A DNA stretch of 64,000 bases from Paraburkholderia guartelaensis (GTDB taxonomy: Bacteria; Pseudomonadota; Gammaproteobacteria; Burkholderiales; Burkholderiaceae): assembly GCF_004353905.1 (NCBI RefSeq), contig NZ_SMOD01000024.1, positions 62,001-126,000 on the forward strand, read 5' to 3'. A program made the translations under genes and the position numbers. Under the pieces are notes generated by a model that was given only the letters and a program-made list of their open reading frames with translations, made no database searches and was not told the DNA's origin. Each line of letters begins with the position of its first letter. Position 1 is the stretch's first letter. Positions 44,281 to 52,942 of the stretch are shown here, in pieces.

Positions 44281-46604
44281 AGCGACTGTTCAGATGCGAC
44301 GGTTGCAGACGGCGCATCGGCAATGCTGGCTCCGCGCTGCGCGAGAAGCTTGACAATAAAGTCCCACGCCATTAACAAAGCGCCCACGGCGAACACGATG
44401 TCACCTGGCATGCGCATCCACTGCCAGAAGGTGGTGGTGCTGTAGAACTCGAGGCTTCGTGCATACGCATAGCCGTGCGTGTAAGCCGCTAGCAGTTGCG
44501 GCCAGCCAACCGGGTAGAAGTTCATCACGATCCACATCACGAGGCCGGTGTTGTAGAGCCAGAATGCCCACACGCCGCAGCGATCGCTCCACGCGCGATG
44601 GCCGTTCAGATAGCGCAAGACCATGTAGATCAGACCAATCGCGAGCAGTCCGAACGCACCGAACATCGACGTATGCGCGTGGTTCAACGTGAGGAAGGTG
44701 CCATGCTCGTAATAGTTGACGAGCGGCGCGTTGAGCGTACCGCCGCCGAACACCCCGGCGCCGACGAAATTCCAGAACGCAGAGCCGAGAATGTAGAGAA
44801 AGGCAAGTCGATACGGGAAATCCTTTTCGCGCTGGATGTGACGCTGCTGCTCGATGGCTTCAAGCACCAGCAGGAAGAGCGGCAAGACTTCGAGGAACGA
44901 GAACATGCTGCCGAAGCTCACCCAGAGATTCGGCTCGCCTGCCCAGTACATATGATGGCCAGTACCGAGCACGCCGCCGACCATAATCAGGATCCATTCG
45001 AACAGCACAGCGCGTTCAACCATCTGCCGTGACACCAGTTCGAGCGCCATGAGGAAATAGCCTGTTACCGCCGCCGCGAACAACTCGAAGGCAAGCTCGA
45101 CCCAGAGGTGCACTACCCACCAGCGCCAGAAGTCGGTGATCGAGAACGAGGGGTTGGGTGAGCCGAACGGAATCATGCCAAACACGTAGAGCACCGTGAC
45201 GCTCAGCGTGGCGCCCCAGAGAAGATGCTCGATCCGGAAAAGGCCGTAGAGCGATCCGCCGCTTTGCTTGAACAGCGTCTTGAGCGTGGGCCAGAACGCA
45301 CGCAGCAATACCAGACACCATACGGCGAGGCCGGCAAAGAAGAGAACTTGCCAGAAGCGGCCCAGTTCCAGATAAGACAGTCCCTGGTTACCGAACCAGA
45401 ACCAGTGTGTCTTGATCACGCCCATCACACCGAGGTAATCGCCGATCAGCGCCCCAGCGACGATCACTACCAGTACCCAGAAAATGAGGTTGACCAACGC
45501 CCGCTGCCCGGCAGGTTCGCGCTTGCCGATCAACGGCGCGAGGAAGAGGCCCCCAGCGATCCAGCTAACGCCGATCCAGACGATCGGGGCCTGCAGGTGG
45601 ACGCTGCGCAGGGCGGCAAACGGCAGCCATTTGTCCAGTTCGATGCCGTAAAAGCTCGTGCGATCGGTGTAGTAGTGCGCCATGATCGAACCCGCGAGAA
45701 TCTGCACCAGCAGGACGGCGGCCACCACCAAAAAATACTTCCAGAGCGCACGTTGACTGGGCGTGGGTTCCTTGAAGCCTCGCAGCACCGGTTCGAAAGT
45801 TTCATTCGCGGCCTTGGGCTCGATCCAGAGGCGAAAGATCATCAGGATCGCGCCGATCGCGAAAAATATCATCGTGAACGAAATCCACGTCCACTGGAAC
45901 GTGGCAGCAGTGGGGGAGTTGCCGACCAGCGGCTCGGGCGGCCAGTTGACTGTCCACGAATAGTCCTTGCCGGGGCGGCGCGCGACGGTCGTGAGGGACG
46001 AATACAGGATGAAGCTCGCGGTTTGCGTTGCTGAGGACGCGTCGAGCGAACGTGCCCCCGTATACCCTTGCGCAAAGTTGTCATTGAGCAGCGCTGCGCT
46101 GATGCGTGGCCGCAACGTCTGAATCGCCTGCGCCACGCTGTCAGGAAGCACAACCTGCTGCTGACTCAGATCGATTCCCTGCAGTTGTGCCTGCATGGTG
46201 CGGGTGACGCTTGCCTGCTGATCGGCCGTCGCGACGTCGAACGATTTGCCGTAGCGCGACAACGCCAGATTGTTTCGCACCTCCTTCGCCAGCTCGACGA
46301 GGTACTTGGCGGTGAAGTCTTCACCAAAGTAGGACCCCATGCCATAAAGGCTGCCGAAATCCATCAGATCCGCTTGCTGAAATCCCGACTTGCCCGCGAC
46401 GATGTCGGCGTAACTCATCACCGGTGCGCCGTTGGGCGCGACCATCTGCTGTGGCAGTGGCGCTGCCTGCTGATAGGTGGCGCGCGTTGCCAGGATCATT
46501 CCCAGCCAGCAGAGCGCGGTGACGACGATGAAAACCCAGATCAGGACCCGGCTCGTGCGATCTTGCGGACAGCGATTGCCCGCAGTGAGCGGCTTTGCAT
46601 TCAT
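44277..46604 (-). CDS. norB: Quinol-dependent nitric oxide reductase (qNOR)
   Basis: A 775-residue integral membrane enzyme that reduces two NO to N2O using quinol. The length and N-terminal fused periplasmic domain (about 45-240, after TM1) mark the single-subunit qNOR type. Haem and FeB histidine ligands are visible in ALRSVHLQAP, GGVLGTGHHMYW and LNHAHTSMFG; the glutamate-rich HLWVELAFELFAA lies in the core. It confers NO detoxification or denitrification. AAGGAATGGAACC precedes the ATG. The upstream gap contains three inverted repeats. Confidence 0.93.
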   Translation of the reverse strand: MNAKPLTAGNRCPQDRTSRVLIWVFIVVTALCWLGMILATRATYQQAAPLPQQMVAPNGAPVMSYADIVAGKSGFQQADLMDFGSLYGMGSYFGEDFTAKYLVELAKEVRNNLALSRYGKSFDVATADQQASVTRTMQAQLQGIDLSQQQVVLPDSVAQAIQTLRPRISAALLNDNFAQGYTGARSLDASSATQTASFILYSSLTTVARRPGKDYSWTVNWPPEPLVGNSPTAATFQWTWISFTMIFFAIGAILMIFRLWIEPKAANETFEPVLRGFKEPTPSQRALWKYFLVVAAVLLVQILAGSIMAHYYTDRTSFYGIELDKWLPFAALRSVHLQAPIVWIGVSWIAGGLFLAPLIGKREPAGQRALVNLIFWVLVVIVAGALIGDYLGVMGVIKTHWFWFGNQGLSYLELGRFWQVLFFAGLAVWCLVLLRAFWPTLKTLFKQSGGSLYGLFRIEHLLWGATLSVTVLYVFGMIPFGSPNPSFSITDFWRWWVVHLWVELAFELFAAAVTGYFLMALELVSRQMVERAVLFEWILIMVGGVLGTGHHMYWAGEPNLWVSFGSMFSFLEVLPLFLLVLEAIEQQRHIQREKDFPYRLAFLYILGSAFWNFVGAGVFGGGTLNAPLVNYYEHGTFLTLNHAHTSMFGAFGLLAIGLIYMVLRYLNGHRAWSDRCGVWAFWLYNTGLVMWIVMNFYPVGWPQLLAAYTHGYAYARSLEFYSTTTFWQWMRMPGDIVFAVGALLMAWDFIVKLLAQRGASIADAPSATVASEQSL

Positions 46605-46651
46605 GGTTCCATTCCTTCGCGAAATGCCCGAGCGCAGTCTTCGGCGATCGA

Positions 46652-46675
46652 ATACTCGTTTGCGATTCCGAGTAT
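46652..46675. promoter_or_regulatory. Inverted repeat near norB start
   Basis: ATACTCG-N10-CGAGTAT, a perfect 7-bp repeat centred about 60 bp upstream of the norB ATG. It could be an operator or a leader hairpin. Confidence 0.4.
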
Positions 46676-46810
46676 CAATCCTTTGCGGCTGCCAGGTGGC
46701 GGATTGGATAGATCTGGAGTACAAGTGATGAGGAGTCCAAATGCAGGTGATGGGCAATTGACCTCCAGCGCCGCGAGCGCCGTTCAGCACTCGGAGCCGA
46801 TACCATCATG

Positions 46811-46822
46811 TCGCAATTGCGA
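46811..46822. promoter_or_regulatory. Perfect 12-bp palindrome upstream of norB
   Basis: TCGCAATTGCGA is an exact palindrome about 210 bp before the norB ATG; possible operator, regulator unknown. Confidence 0.35.
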
Positions 46823-46876
46823 AAACAAGAAAATCGTACCAACGGCTCGCGTAGCTCCCCAGAAGGGTAGTGGGGT

Positions 46877-46890
46877 CATACATGTGTATG
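46877..46890. promoter_or_regulatory. Inverted repeat upstream of norB
   Basis: CATACA-TG-TGTATG, a 6-bp repeat with 2-bp spacer about 280 bp before norB. Nothing ties it to a specific NO-responsive regulator. Confidence 0.3.
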
Positions 46891-47024
46891 TTGGGAGTCG
46901 TTCCGGGTTAGAAAAACGCGTTGCACGTTTCAGGCCGGTTGCACCGGTACGATTCGAATGGCTATGAATTCATTGCAGGGGTGTCGTCATTGCGTGGCGG
47001 CGCGCCATGCCGAGCCACCGCGAT

Positions 47025-47750
47025 TCACTCAGCGGTGGCGGTCGCTTCAATCACGGGCAATCGACATTGAAACGTTGCGCCGTGCCCGGCGTTGTTGAAT
47101 GCCAATATGATTCCGCCATGTGCTTCGATGATCGAACGGCACATCGCGAGGCCTATCCCCTTGCCACCGCGTTTCGTCGTGAAAAAAGCGTCGAACAACC
47201 GATAGGCGTGCTCCGGCGCGATTCCGGTGCCGGTATCGCGCACGCTGACGATCAGAAATCCACCGGTTTCCATGCACGATTCGATCAGGAGCTCGCGCGG
47301 CCTGTCATCGATGTCTGCCATGGCCTGAATGCCGTTCAGGATCAGGTTGATGAAAACCTGCTGAAGCTGAACGCGATCGCCAAGCAGGGGCGGCAGACCG
47401 CGAGCAAGGCGCAGTCGCAGCGAGACGCTGTGGTTCGATACGTCGTGACGAACGAGGGGCATCACGTCATGAACCAGGTCGTTTAGCTCCAGTCGTGTCG
47501 CTTGCAGCGCGGACGGAGTCGCGAGGCTGCAAATGGACCGGACGATTTCGCTCGCGCGCAGCCCGAGGCCAATGATGTTTTGCACGCTGGCCGCCGCCTC
47601 CTCGTATGCCGGTGTCTCTCGATTGAGCCATCGCAGGCATGCTTCACCGTGTGTGACGATCGCGCCGAGCGGCTGATTGACTTCGTGTGCGATGTACGCG
47701 CTCAGCTGGCCGAGCTGAATGATTGGATCGGCATTTTCGCTGTGCGGCAT
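47025..47750 (-). CDS. Orphan histidine kinase lacking a sensor domain (FixL-like)
   Basis: A kinase of about 241 residues. It contains only the phosphoacceptor domain (YIAHEVNQPLGAI, H-box) and the ATPase domain (INLILNGIQAM N-box, VRDTGTGI G1, FFTTKRGGKGIGLAMCRSII). There is no PAS or transmembrane region, so it is cytoplasmic and must receive its signal from a partner or from an unrecognised N-terminus. The H-box is of the FixL/DctB type, which pairs with FixJ regulators such as the one encoded 2.6 kb away. Start 47750 is preferred over ATG 47759. Confidence 0.82.
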   Translation of the reverse strand: MPHSENADPIIQLGQLSAYIAHEVNQPLGAIVTHGEACLRWLNRETPAYEEAAASVQNIIGLGLRASEIVRSICSLATPSALQATRLELNDLVHDVMPLVRHDVSNHSVSLRLRLARGLPPLLGDRVQLQQVFINLILNGIQAMADIDDRPRELLIESCMETGGFLIVSVRDTGTGIAPEHAYRLFDAFFTTKRGGKGIGLAMCRSIIEAHGGIILAFNNAGHGATFQCRLPVIEATATAE

Positions 47751-47793
47751 TACCTTCATCCTCGGTTGAATGCGCAGCCGGCATGAGATGCAC

Positions 47794-47815
47794 GTAACTG
47801 AACGCGTTCAGTTAC
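47794..47815. promoter_or_regulatory. Perfect 22-bp palindrome, TetR-type operator
   Basis: The two 11-bp arms, GTAACTGAACG and CGTTCAGTTAC, are exact reverse complements with no spacer. It lies between the divergent histidine kinase and TetR genes and overlaps a TACAAT that could be a -10 element. Size, symmetry and position are those of a TetR autoregulatory operator. Confidence 0.75.
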
Positions 47816-47907
47816 AATAGCGCCTGAAGTTCCGTGATGTCAAGAAAGACCCTGCCGGCGGTGTTCTTGCGCCATGCCGGCCCGACTACTCTCAATGAAC
47901 GTACACC

Positions 47908-48612
47908 TTGAGCAAACGTACCCCTGGAAGCGGCAGTCTGAGCCGCGCGAAGACACCCGAAGACAAGGCGAAAGTCAGGCAGGCATTCGTCGACGCCGGC
48001 CGTCGGCTGCTGGCACAAGAAGACGCGTCCCAGGTCTCGCTTCGCCGCATAGCGGCCGAGGCGGGTTATTCGCCTGCGTCTATTTACCAGTACTTCGATG
48101 ACCAACGGGCACTGTTCGTCGCGGTTCGCGAAGACGATCTCACGGCTGCGGCGGAATACTTCGAGGAGGTGGCGTCGGGTGTGACCGATCCGATCGAGCG
48201 CGTGCGCCAGGTGTCGTTGCGCTCGGTCGACTATTGGCTCAGTCGTCCCGAGCAGTTCGACTTCCTGTTTGCGATGGCCGGGAAAAAAACCGATATTGCG
48301 GACGATGACGAGATGCGCTTCGGCGAATCACCCGTCGTCATGCGAGCGCTCAATGTTTATTATCATGCCGTCGACGCATTATTCGACGCGTTGCCGGAGC
48401 CGCCGCTACCCAATCGGCTTGCCGGGGACACCCTGATCGCAGCAATCTACGGCGTGGTGCTCGTGCCGCGCACGACTCCGACGAAGCGTTGGTCCGACAC
48501 CTGCAGGATGGTCGAACTGACCGTCGACGCGATCATCGACAACTGGGTCTCTGGCAGGGTACGTGACGGGCATACCAGGCGCAGTCTTGCGACGAAGCGC
48601 AAGCCACGGTAG
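47908..48612 (+). CDS. TetR-family transcriptional regulator
   Basis: A regulator of about 234 residues. The HTH lies at about 25-70 (LRRIAAEAGYSPASIYQYFDDQRALFVAV), the standard TetR headpiece, followed by an all-helical ligand domain. The only start I can find in frame after the upstream stop is TTG at 47908, with a poor ribosome-binding site, so the N-terminus is uncertain. A perfect 22-bp palindrome upstream suggests it represses itself and perhaps the divergent kinase. Confidence 0.8.
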   Translation: MSKRTPGSGSLSRAKTPEDKAKVRQAFVDAGRRLLAQEDASQVSLRRIAAEAGYSPASIYQYFDDQRALFVAVREDDLTAAAEYFEEVASGVTDPIERVRQVSLRSVDYWLSRPEQFDFLFAMAGKKTDIADDDEMRFGESPVVMRALNVYYHAVDALFDALPEPPLPNRLAGDTLIAAIYGVVLVPRTTPTKRWSDTCRMVELTVDAIIDNWVSGRVRDGHTRRSLATKRKPR

Positions 48613-48700
48613 GTTGGGCGCTTTCAGGCGCCTGGCAAGTCATCTCGCTGAACGGAATCATCTACTATTCCATTGAGACTTACCGGATCGAGGCATAGCC

Positions 48701-48943
48701 ATGTTCGACGTCCCACTCCTCCATATTGAAGACGATGTGCTTTTTAGCTACCAGATCGGAGGCCGCGTGCATCAGATACAGGTCACGGCTCAATGTCTCT
48801 CGGCTATCTTCCGGTCCGATGGCAGTCAGGAGGGCAACGAGATTTCCGTGCGCGAGAACGCTGAACAGATTCTGCGCGTGGCTTCCGACAAGGTCATGCG
48901 GGGCGCACTCTCGCCGGTGCGTGTGAACGCGACAGATTTTTGA
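48701..48943 (+). CDS. Small hypothetical protein (DUF1488-like)
   Basis: An 80-residue protein. The pattern VLFSYQIGGRVHQIQVTAQCLSAIF followed by a helical stretch (ENAEQILRVASDKVM) resembles DUF1488/YrdB small proteins, which have no known function. A GAGG precedes the ATG by 8 bp and base usage is like the neighbours. It stands between TetR and a convergent LysR gene. Confidence 0.5.
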   Translation: MFDVPLLHIEDDVLFSYQIGGRVHQIQVTAQCLSAIFRSDGSQEGNEISVRENAEQILRVASDKVMRGALSPVRVNATDF

Positions 48944-49003
48944 TTGCGTCGGATACGGCGTCCCGCGTCACTGCGTACCCCGGACCGACCGTCTGCGGCA
49001 GGC

Positions 49004-49948
49004 TCACGCCACCTGCAAATCACTCGTGTTGTAGAGAACCAGTTGATCGTTCTTGCTGGATTCAGCAAAACTGCCTTTCAGATGTTCAACCCACGTTCTC
49101 ACCTTGGCGTCGAGAAACATCTTCGACGCAAAGAGTGCGTAGATGTCAACGTGTTCAAACTGGCAGGCAGGCAGTATGTGCACGAGGCGTCCATCGCGGA
49201 ACGCATCAACGGCTGCATGGAGCGGCAGCAAACCCACTCCCATCCCAAGTTCGAGGGCATCGGCAAGCGAAGATTGCGAACTGATGCACAGCCCGGGTTG
49301 CAGGGAAACCGTTTCGCAGCCGTTTGACCCTTGCGACGTCAATTCAACACTGTCCGACCACGTGGGCGCGAGACAAACGAGACTATGGTTCGCAAGGTCG
49401 GCGAGCCGGTTGATCATCGGATGCACGTCGAGATAGTTTGGAGACGCGCACATCACGCTGTAGGACCTGCCAAGACGCGTACCGATGAGCGAAGAATCGC
49501 GCAGCACCTCGGTCGCCACGACGGCCATGTCGAATTCGCCGGCGAGAAGGTTGACCGGAGAGTCCGATAGCGTCAGTCCAACCTGCACGGACGGGTGCCG
49601 CTCTCGATAGGATCTCACTGCAGGCACCAGATAGTGCTGCGCAAGCGATTGGGAGGCGTGAATCCTAAGGCAGCCTGTGGGACTGATGTGAATCGATTTG
49701 GCTTCAGCTTCTGCCTCGTCCAGCGCTTCGAGAATGGAGTGGCACCGCGCCAGATAGCGTTTGCCCGCGGGCGTCAAGGCAATCCGCCGCGTCGTGCGAT
49801 GCAAGAGCCGTGTAGCCAGGTGCTGTTCGAGATCGAAAATGAGCCGCGAGACTGAACCCGTACTCATGTTCAGTTCCCGAGCCGCCGACGTATAGCTTGC
49901 GCCATCGGCCACACGCTCAAAAATTCGCATGCTTTTCAACAAATCCAT
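49004..49948 (-). CDS. LysR-family transcriptional regulator
   Basis: A 314-residue regulator. The N-terminal DLLKSMRIFERVADGASYTSAARELNMSTGSVSRLI gives the winged HTH, with RLLHRTTRRIALTPAGKRYL at the wing, as in the CrgA/DsdC-like branch that often regulates a neighbouring operon. GGAGAAACGATT supports ATG 49948. It faces the FixJ gene across a 435-bp divergent region. Confidence 0.87.
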   Translation of the reverse strand: MDLLKSMRIFERVADGASYTSAARELNMSTGSVSRLIFDLEQHLATRLLHRTTRRIALTPAGKRYLARCHSILEALDEAEAEAKSIHISPTGCLRIHASQSLAQHYLVPAVRSYRERHPSVQVGLTLSDSPVNLLAGEFDMAVVATEVLRDSSLIGTRLGRSYSVMCASPNYLDVHPMINRLADLANHSLVCLAPTWSDSVELTSQGSNGCETVSLQPGLCISSQSSLADALELGMGVGLLPLHAAVDAFRDGRLVHILPACQFEHVDIYALFASKMFLDAKVRTWVEHLKGSFAESSKNDQLVLYNTSDLQVA

Positions 49949-50383
49949 AATCGTTTCTCCGCTCCGGATTTCGGTCAGGACCTCGATGAGGACACTGTCG
50001 AAAGTCCGAACCATCCATGTCGATTAGTACCGGATAAAAGGTAACGTAGTGGCGTTCCGGTGACAAATGTGGGATTGGATGTGGAGATCACGTGATAGGC
50101 CAGGTGAATCATACGTTCGTATAACCTTACGGAATGAAGGTTCGCTGCTATCCAGCGACTTCCCGCCAGGCGAAAGGAAACGCCCTTTGCCGTGGCGCGT
50201 GCAGACTGGATTTTCGGACATGAATGGCACGCTCAGACCATCCAGGCCGCGGGGGCAGGGATATCCTCACGGTACGGGACCGTCGCATTTGCCAATACGG
50301 GGCGCGGGTGCAGTGACTGTCCTGAGACCGCGCCGGTTCTGCGTTGGGCCGTATCGCAGTTGCTGCCGGAGCGGGAGAGGGAG
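49949..50383. other. Divergent region between LysR and FixJ-type genes
   Basis: A 435-bp gap with no convincing gene. It holds two small dyad symmetries (50087-50096, 50111-50122) about 140-170 bp from the LysR start. Confidence 0.5.
50087..50122. promoter_or_regulatory. Two adjacent dyad-symmetric sites
   Basis: ATCACGTGAT (50087-50096, perfect palindrome) and ATACG-TT-CGTAT (50111-50122) lie 14 bp apart in the LysR/FixJ divergent region. They could be LysR sites or promoters of either gene. Confidence 0.35.
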
Positions 50384-51091
50384 ATGCGTGCTGAGCCGGT
50401 TTCGGCCGTTAAGAAAATGGACCCTGCGGATGATCTGGACTCGATGGTATACGTGATCGACGACGACGAGGCAATGCGGATTGCGCTCGTCGACCTGTTG
50501 CATTCCATCGGGTTAGGCGCCCAGGCGTTCGCGTCCTGCCGAGAATTTTCGGCATGCCATAAGGAGGACGTACCGAGTTGCCTGATTCTTGACGTCAGGT
50601 TGCACGGCGAGACTGGGCTGGCATTCCAGGATGAACTCGTGAAGACCGGTATTCGGATGCCGATCATCTTCATGACCGGGTATGGCGACGTCGCCATGTC
50701 CGTGAAGGCGATGAAAGCCGGTGCAGTGGACTTTCTCCCTAAACCATTCCGCGAACAGGACATGCTGGACGCGGTCACCAATGCGCTGACATGCGATAGC
50801 GAACGGCTCGCGGCTCAACGAGCGCTCGCCGCGCTACGCGCCTCCTACGCGTCTTTGAGTCCTCGGGAGCAGCAGGTGATGCTGTACGTCGTGGACGGCT
50901 TGATGAACAAGGAAATCGCCAGCGAGCTGAACCTCAGCGAAATCACCGTCAAGATTCATCGTGCTCAAGTCATGAGAAAAATGGCCGCGCGCTCGGTCGC
51001 GGATCTCGTCAGAATGACTGCGGCGCTCGGGATAGAGACGCCAAAAGGCAAGCCTGCATGGGAGACTTGGGACGCGCAGGAAAACTATTGA
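50384..51091 (+). CDS. FixJ/NarL-type two-component response regulator
   Basis: A 235-residue regulator. The receiver domain (about 25-140) has acidic YVIDDDEAM, phosphoacceptor Asp in LILDVRL, conserved FMTGYGD and lysine in LPKPF. The LuxR/FixJ HTH (about 165-225) contains LSPREQQVMLYVVDGLMNKEIASELNLSEITVKIHR. GGAGAGGGAG precedes ATG 50384. The FixL-type orphan kinase at 47.0-47.8 kb is a plausible partner. Its last 7 bp overlap the convergent AraC gene. Confidence 0.9.
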   Translation: MRAEPVSAVKKMDPADDLDSMVYVIDDDEAMRIALVDLLHSIGLGAQAFASCREFSACHKEDVPSCLILDVRLHGETGLAFQDELVKTGIRMPIIFMTGYGDVAMSVKAMKAGAVDFLPKPFREQDMLDAVTNALTCDSERLAAQRALAALRASYASLSPREQQVMLYVVDGLMNKEIASELNLSEITVKIHRAQVMRKMAARSVADLVRMTAALGIETPKGKPAWETWDAQENY

Positions 51092-52104
51092 TCTCCATCC
51101 CATTCAGCAGCATTTCGGGCGGCCGTGTCGCTCGCATCGGTGCCGCTGCGCATACGCAATTGCTGCGGTGTAACGCCCATCCTTCTGCGCACCACGCGGG
51201 TAAAGTGCGAAGCATCCGCGAAGCCAGCGCGGCGCCCAATTTCACCCACCGTCACCCGCGAGAATATGTTCGATTCGAGCATCCGCAGCGCGCAATTCAT
51301 CCTTGCATCGAGCAGTTGATCGGCGAAGGTCTGCTGGCATCCCGCCAGCGCTCGATGTAGTGTGCGCACCGAGATGCCGAGCGAGTCGGCGACGGCTTCG
51401 GCGGTCAGGCCATGCTCGTGGCAGCGCTGGGCGAGGCAGTCGCTCACGCGATCCCGCAACGATCGCTCGGCAGGCTTGCTGTGCGGCTCCTGACCGCTCA
51501 TCTCATGGGCGATGAGCGCGAGCAGGGCGCCCACCTGGTCGGCGAGCACGCTGTGCGGGATGGGCGCGTTCGCAACCGCATCAGGCAACAGCTGGATCAG
51601 GTAGGCGGCAAGGGCCGCGCCCCAGTTGGAATTACCCGGAATGCGCCGACCAACAAGAGAGCCAACGTCGGGAATCCAGCGTTTGAGCCACTCAACGGGA
51701 ATGCCGATGTTGAGAAATTCGTACCACCGCACCAGATCAATGCCGCAATTGAGGTCCGAATCGACGAGTACGAGGTCGCCGGGCGCGAGGCACAGATCGT
51801 TGCGATGTGAGACGTGATAGGTGTTATTCAGGCTCATCATCAGGTGATACTGGCGTTGGCCGCTACGCGCCAGTTCGCTGCGCCCCCGGCCGCAAGTGTG
51901 CGGAGTGCCCGACTGCCGCACGACCGTCAGCGGCCCGCAGGCCACCACAGTCATGCTCGCTTCGAACTCGCGTGGATTGCGTGCCCGGACATACAGGGGA
52001 ATCATTGCCGAGGTCAGCACATCCGCCCAGACATCGAGGCGCTGGGGGGCAGGCAGGTCACGGGTCGACCACCGCGCGACCTCTGCAATTCCACTGCCGT
52101 TCAT
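51085..52104 (-). CDS. AraC-family regulator with AraC_binding_2-like domain
   Basis: A 339-residue regulator. The N-terminal half (GPLTVVRQSGTPHTCGRGRSEL, YHLMMSLN) resembles the ligand domain of AraC_binding_2 regulators of catabolic pathways such as AlkR, XylS or FeaR. The C-terminal double HTH includes VADSLGISVRTLHRAL and VGEIGRRAGFADASHFTRVVRRRMGVTPQQLR. AGGGGATTCGCTC precedes ATG 52104. A candidate regulator for the CoA-transferase operon starting at 52.9 kb, but its target is not shown by the sequence. Confidence 0.86.
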   Translation of the reverse strand: MNGSGIAEVARWSTRDLPAPQRLDVWADVLTSAMIPLYVRARNPREFEASMTVVACGPLTVVRQSGTPHTCGRGRSELARSGQRQYHLMMSLNNTYHVSHRNDLCLAPGDLVLVDSDLNCGIDLVRWYEFLNIGIPVEWLKRWIPDVGSLVGRRIPGNSNWGAALAAYLIQLLPDAVANAPIPHSVLADQVGALLALIAHEMSGQEPHSKPAERSLRDRVSDCLAQRCHEHGLTAEAVADSLGISVRTLHRALAGCQQTFADQLLDARMNCALRMLESNIFSRVTVGEIGRRAGFADASHFTRVVRRRMGVTPQQLRMRSGTDASDTAARNAAEWDGDQ

Positions 52105-52244
52105 GAGCGAATCCCCTGGGTTGGGTGGGAATGGGAAAAGGGCCGCCACGCCGCTGCAAGAAGTATAGGTGCTGGCCCGGACGAGGTCGCGTACAAGGCC
52201 GCGCCGTTGTAGCGAAATCCTTAATAAAGACTCGCAACAGCGGA

Positions 52245-52616
52245 CTAAGGCCGACGTAAAGCATGATTCAGCCACCGCTCCAGCTCATCGGGGTCCATCG
52301 GCTTTTCGAGCAAGGCAAACGCGCCGGTTGCCAGAACTTCGGCGCGCAGAGAGGCAGTTGGACCCGCGGTGACGAAAACGACAGGAGGCGCGAGTCCCAG
52401 CTCCAGAAGGCGGCTATACATCGCCAGCCCGGACATACCCGGCATTTTGATGTCTGAAATGAGGAATGCCGTGTTGTGAACGTCCTCTGAATCCAGGAAT
52501 CGCTCCGCGGAATCGAATGCCCGCACGATCCACCCGAATGCTTGCACGAGGCGCGCAGTCGCCGAGCGGAAAGGCTCATTGTCATCGACGATGGAAACGA
52601 CCTGGGGCGCACGCAT
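52245..52616 (-). CDS. Single-domain response-regulator receiver
   Basis: A 123-residue stand-alone receiver (CheY-like fold): VSIVDDNEPF, phosphoacceptor Asp in LISDIKMPGMSG, switch Thr in FVTAGP, and lysine in LEKPMD. There is no output domain, so it acts by protein contact or as a phosphate relay. It has the FixJ-type receiver consensus. It lies 140 bp upstream of the AraC gene on the same strand and could be co-transcribed with it. Confidence 0.85.
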   Translation of the reverse strand: MRAPQVVSIVDDNEPFRSATARLVQAFGWIVRAFDSAERFLDSEDVHNTAFLISDIKMPGMSGLAMYSRLLELGLAPPVVFVTAGPTASLRAEVLATGAFALLEKPMDPDELERWLNHALRRP

Positions 52617-52942
52617 GCAGCGATCCCTCGATTAGCTTTGCTCAGTGAACGCTACGCAATCGTGCATCGGTACCAGGCTGCGAGCCAAGCGATGAAGATT
52701 GTTCGTTGGTGTAATCGGCTTACACCAAAGTATGACTCGCCTGGCACATCGTATGGGCAGCGCTGGTGCATACCATCGCGACTTCGCCCGCTGAATTGCA
52801 GTCCGTTCGATTCTCCCACCGTCGAGTTGATCACGGTACGGGAAAATCGGGCGGATTAGTGCGTAGATAGTGAGTGACCGGCAAACCCGGTGATGGTGAA
52901 ATTGTCCATGAGTTGAACAGTTCGTGTGGAATCCACAGACTC
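52617..52942. other. Divergent region upstream of CoA operon
   Basis: A 326-bp gap between the receiver gene and the enoyl-CoA hydratase. It has no gene; its main feature is the perfect 23-bp inverted repeat at 52706-52728. Confidence 0.6.
52706..52728. promoter_or_regulatory. Perfect 9-bp inverted repeat, likely operator
   Basis: TTGGTGTAA-TCGGC-TTACACCAA lies about 215 bp upstream of the enoyl-CoA hydratase ATG and 90 bp upstream of the receiver start. It is AT-rich with no U-tract, which fits an operator rather than a terminator. Confidence 0.6.

Larger units (their letters stand above)
46605..47024. other. Intergenic region upstream of norB
   Basis: A 420-bp gap without a credible gene, upstream of norB on the minus strand. 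It contains three separate inverted repeats (46652-46675, 46811-46822 and 46877-46890). I did not find a convincing FNR/DNR box or sigma-54 promoter. Confidence 0.6.
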
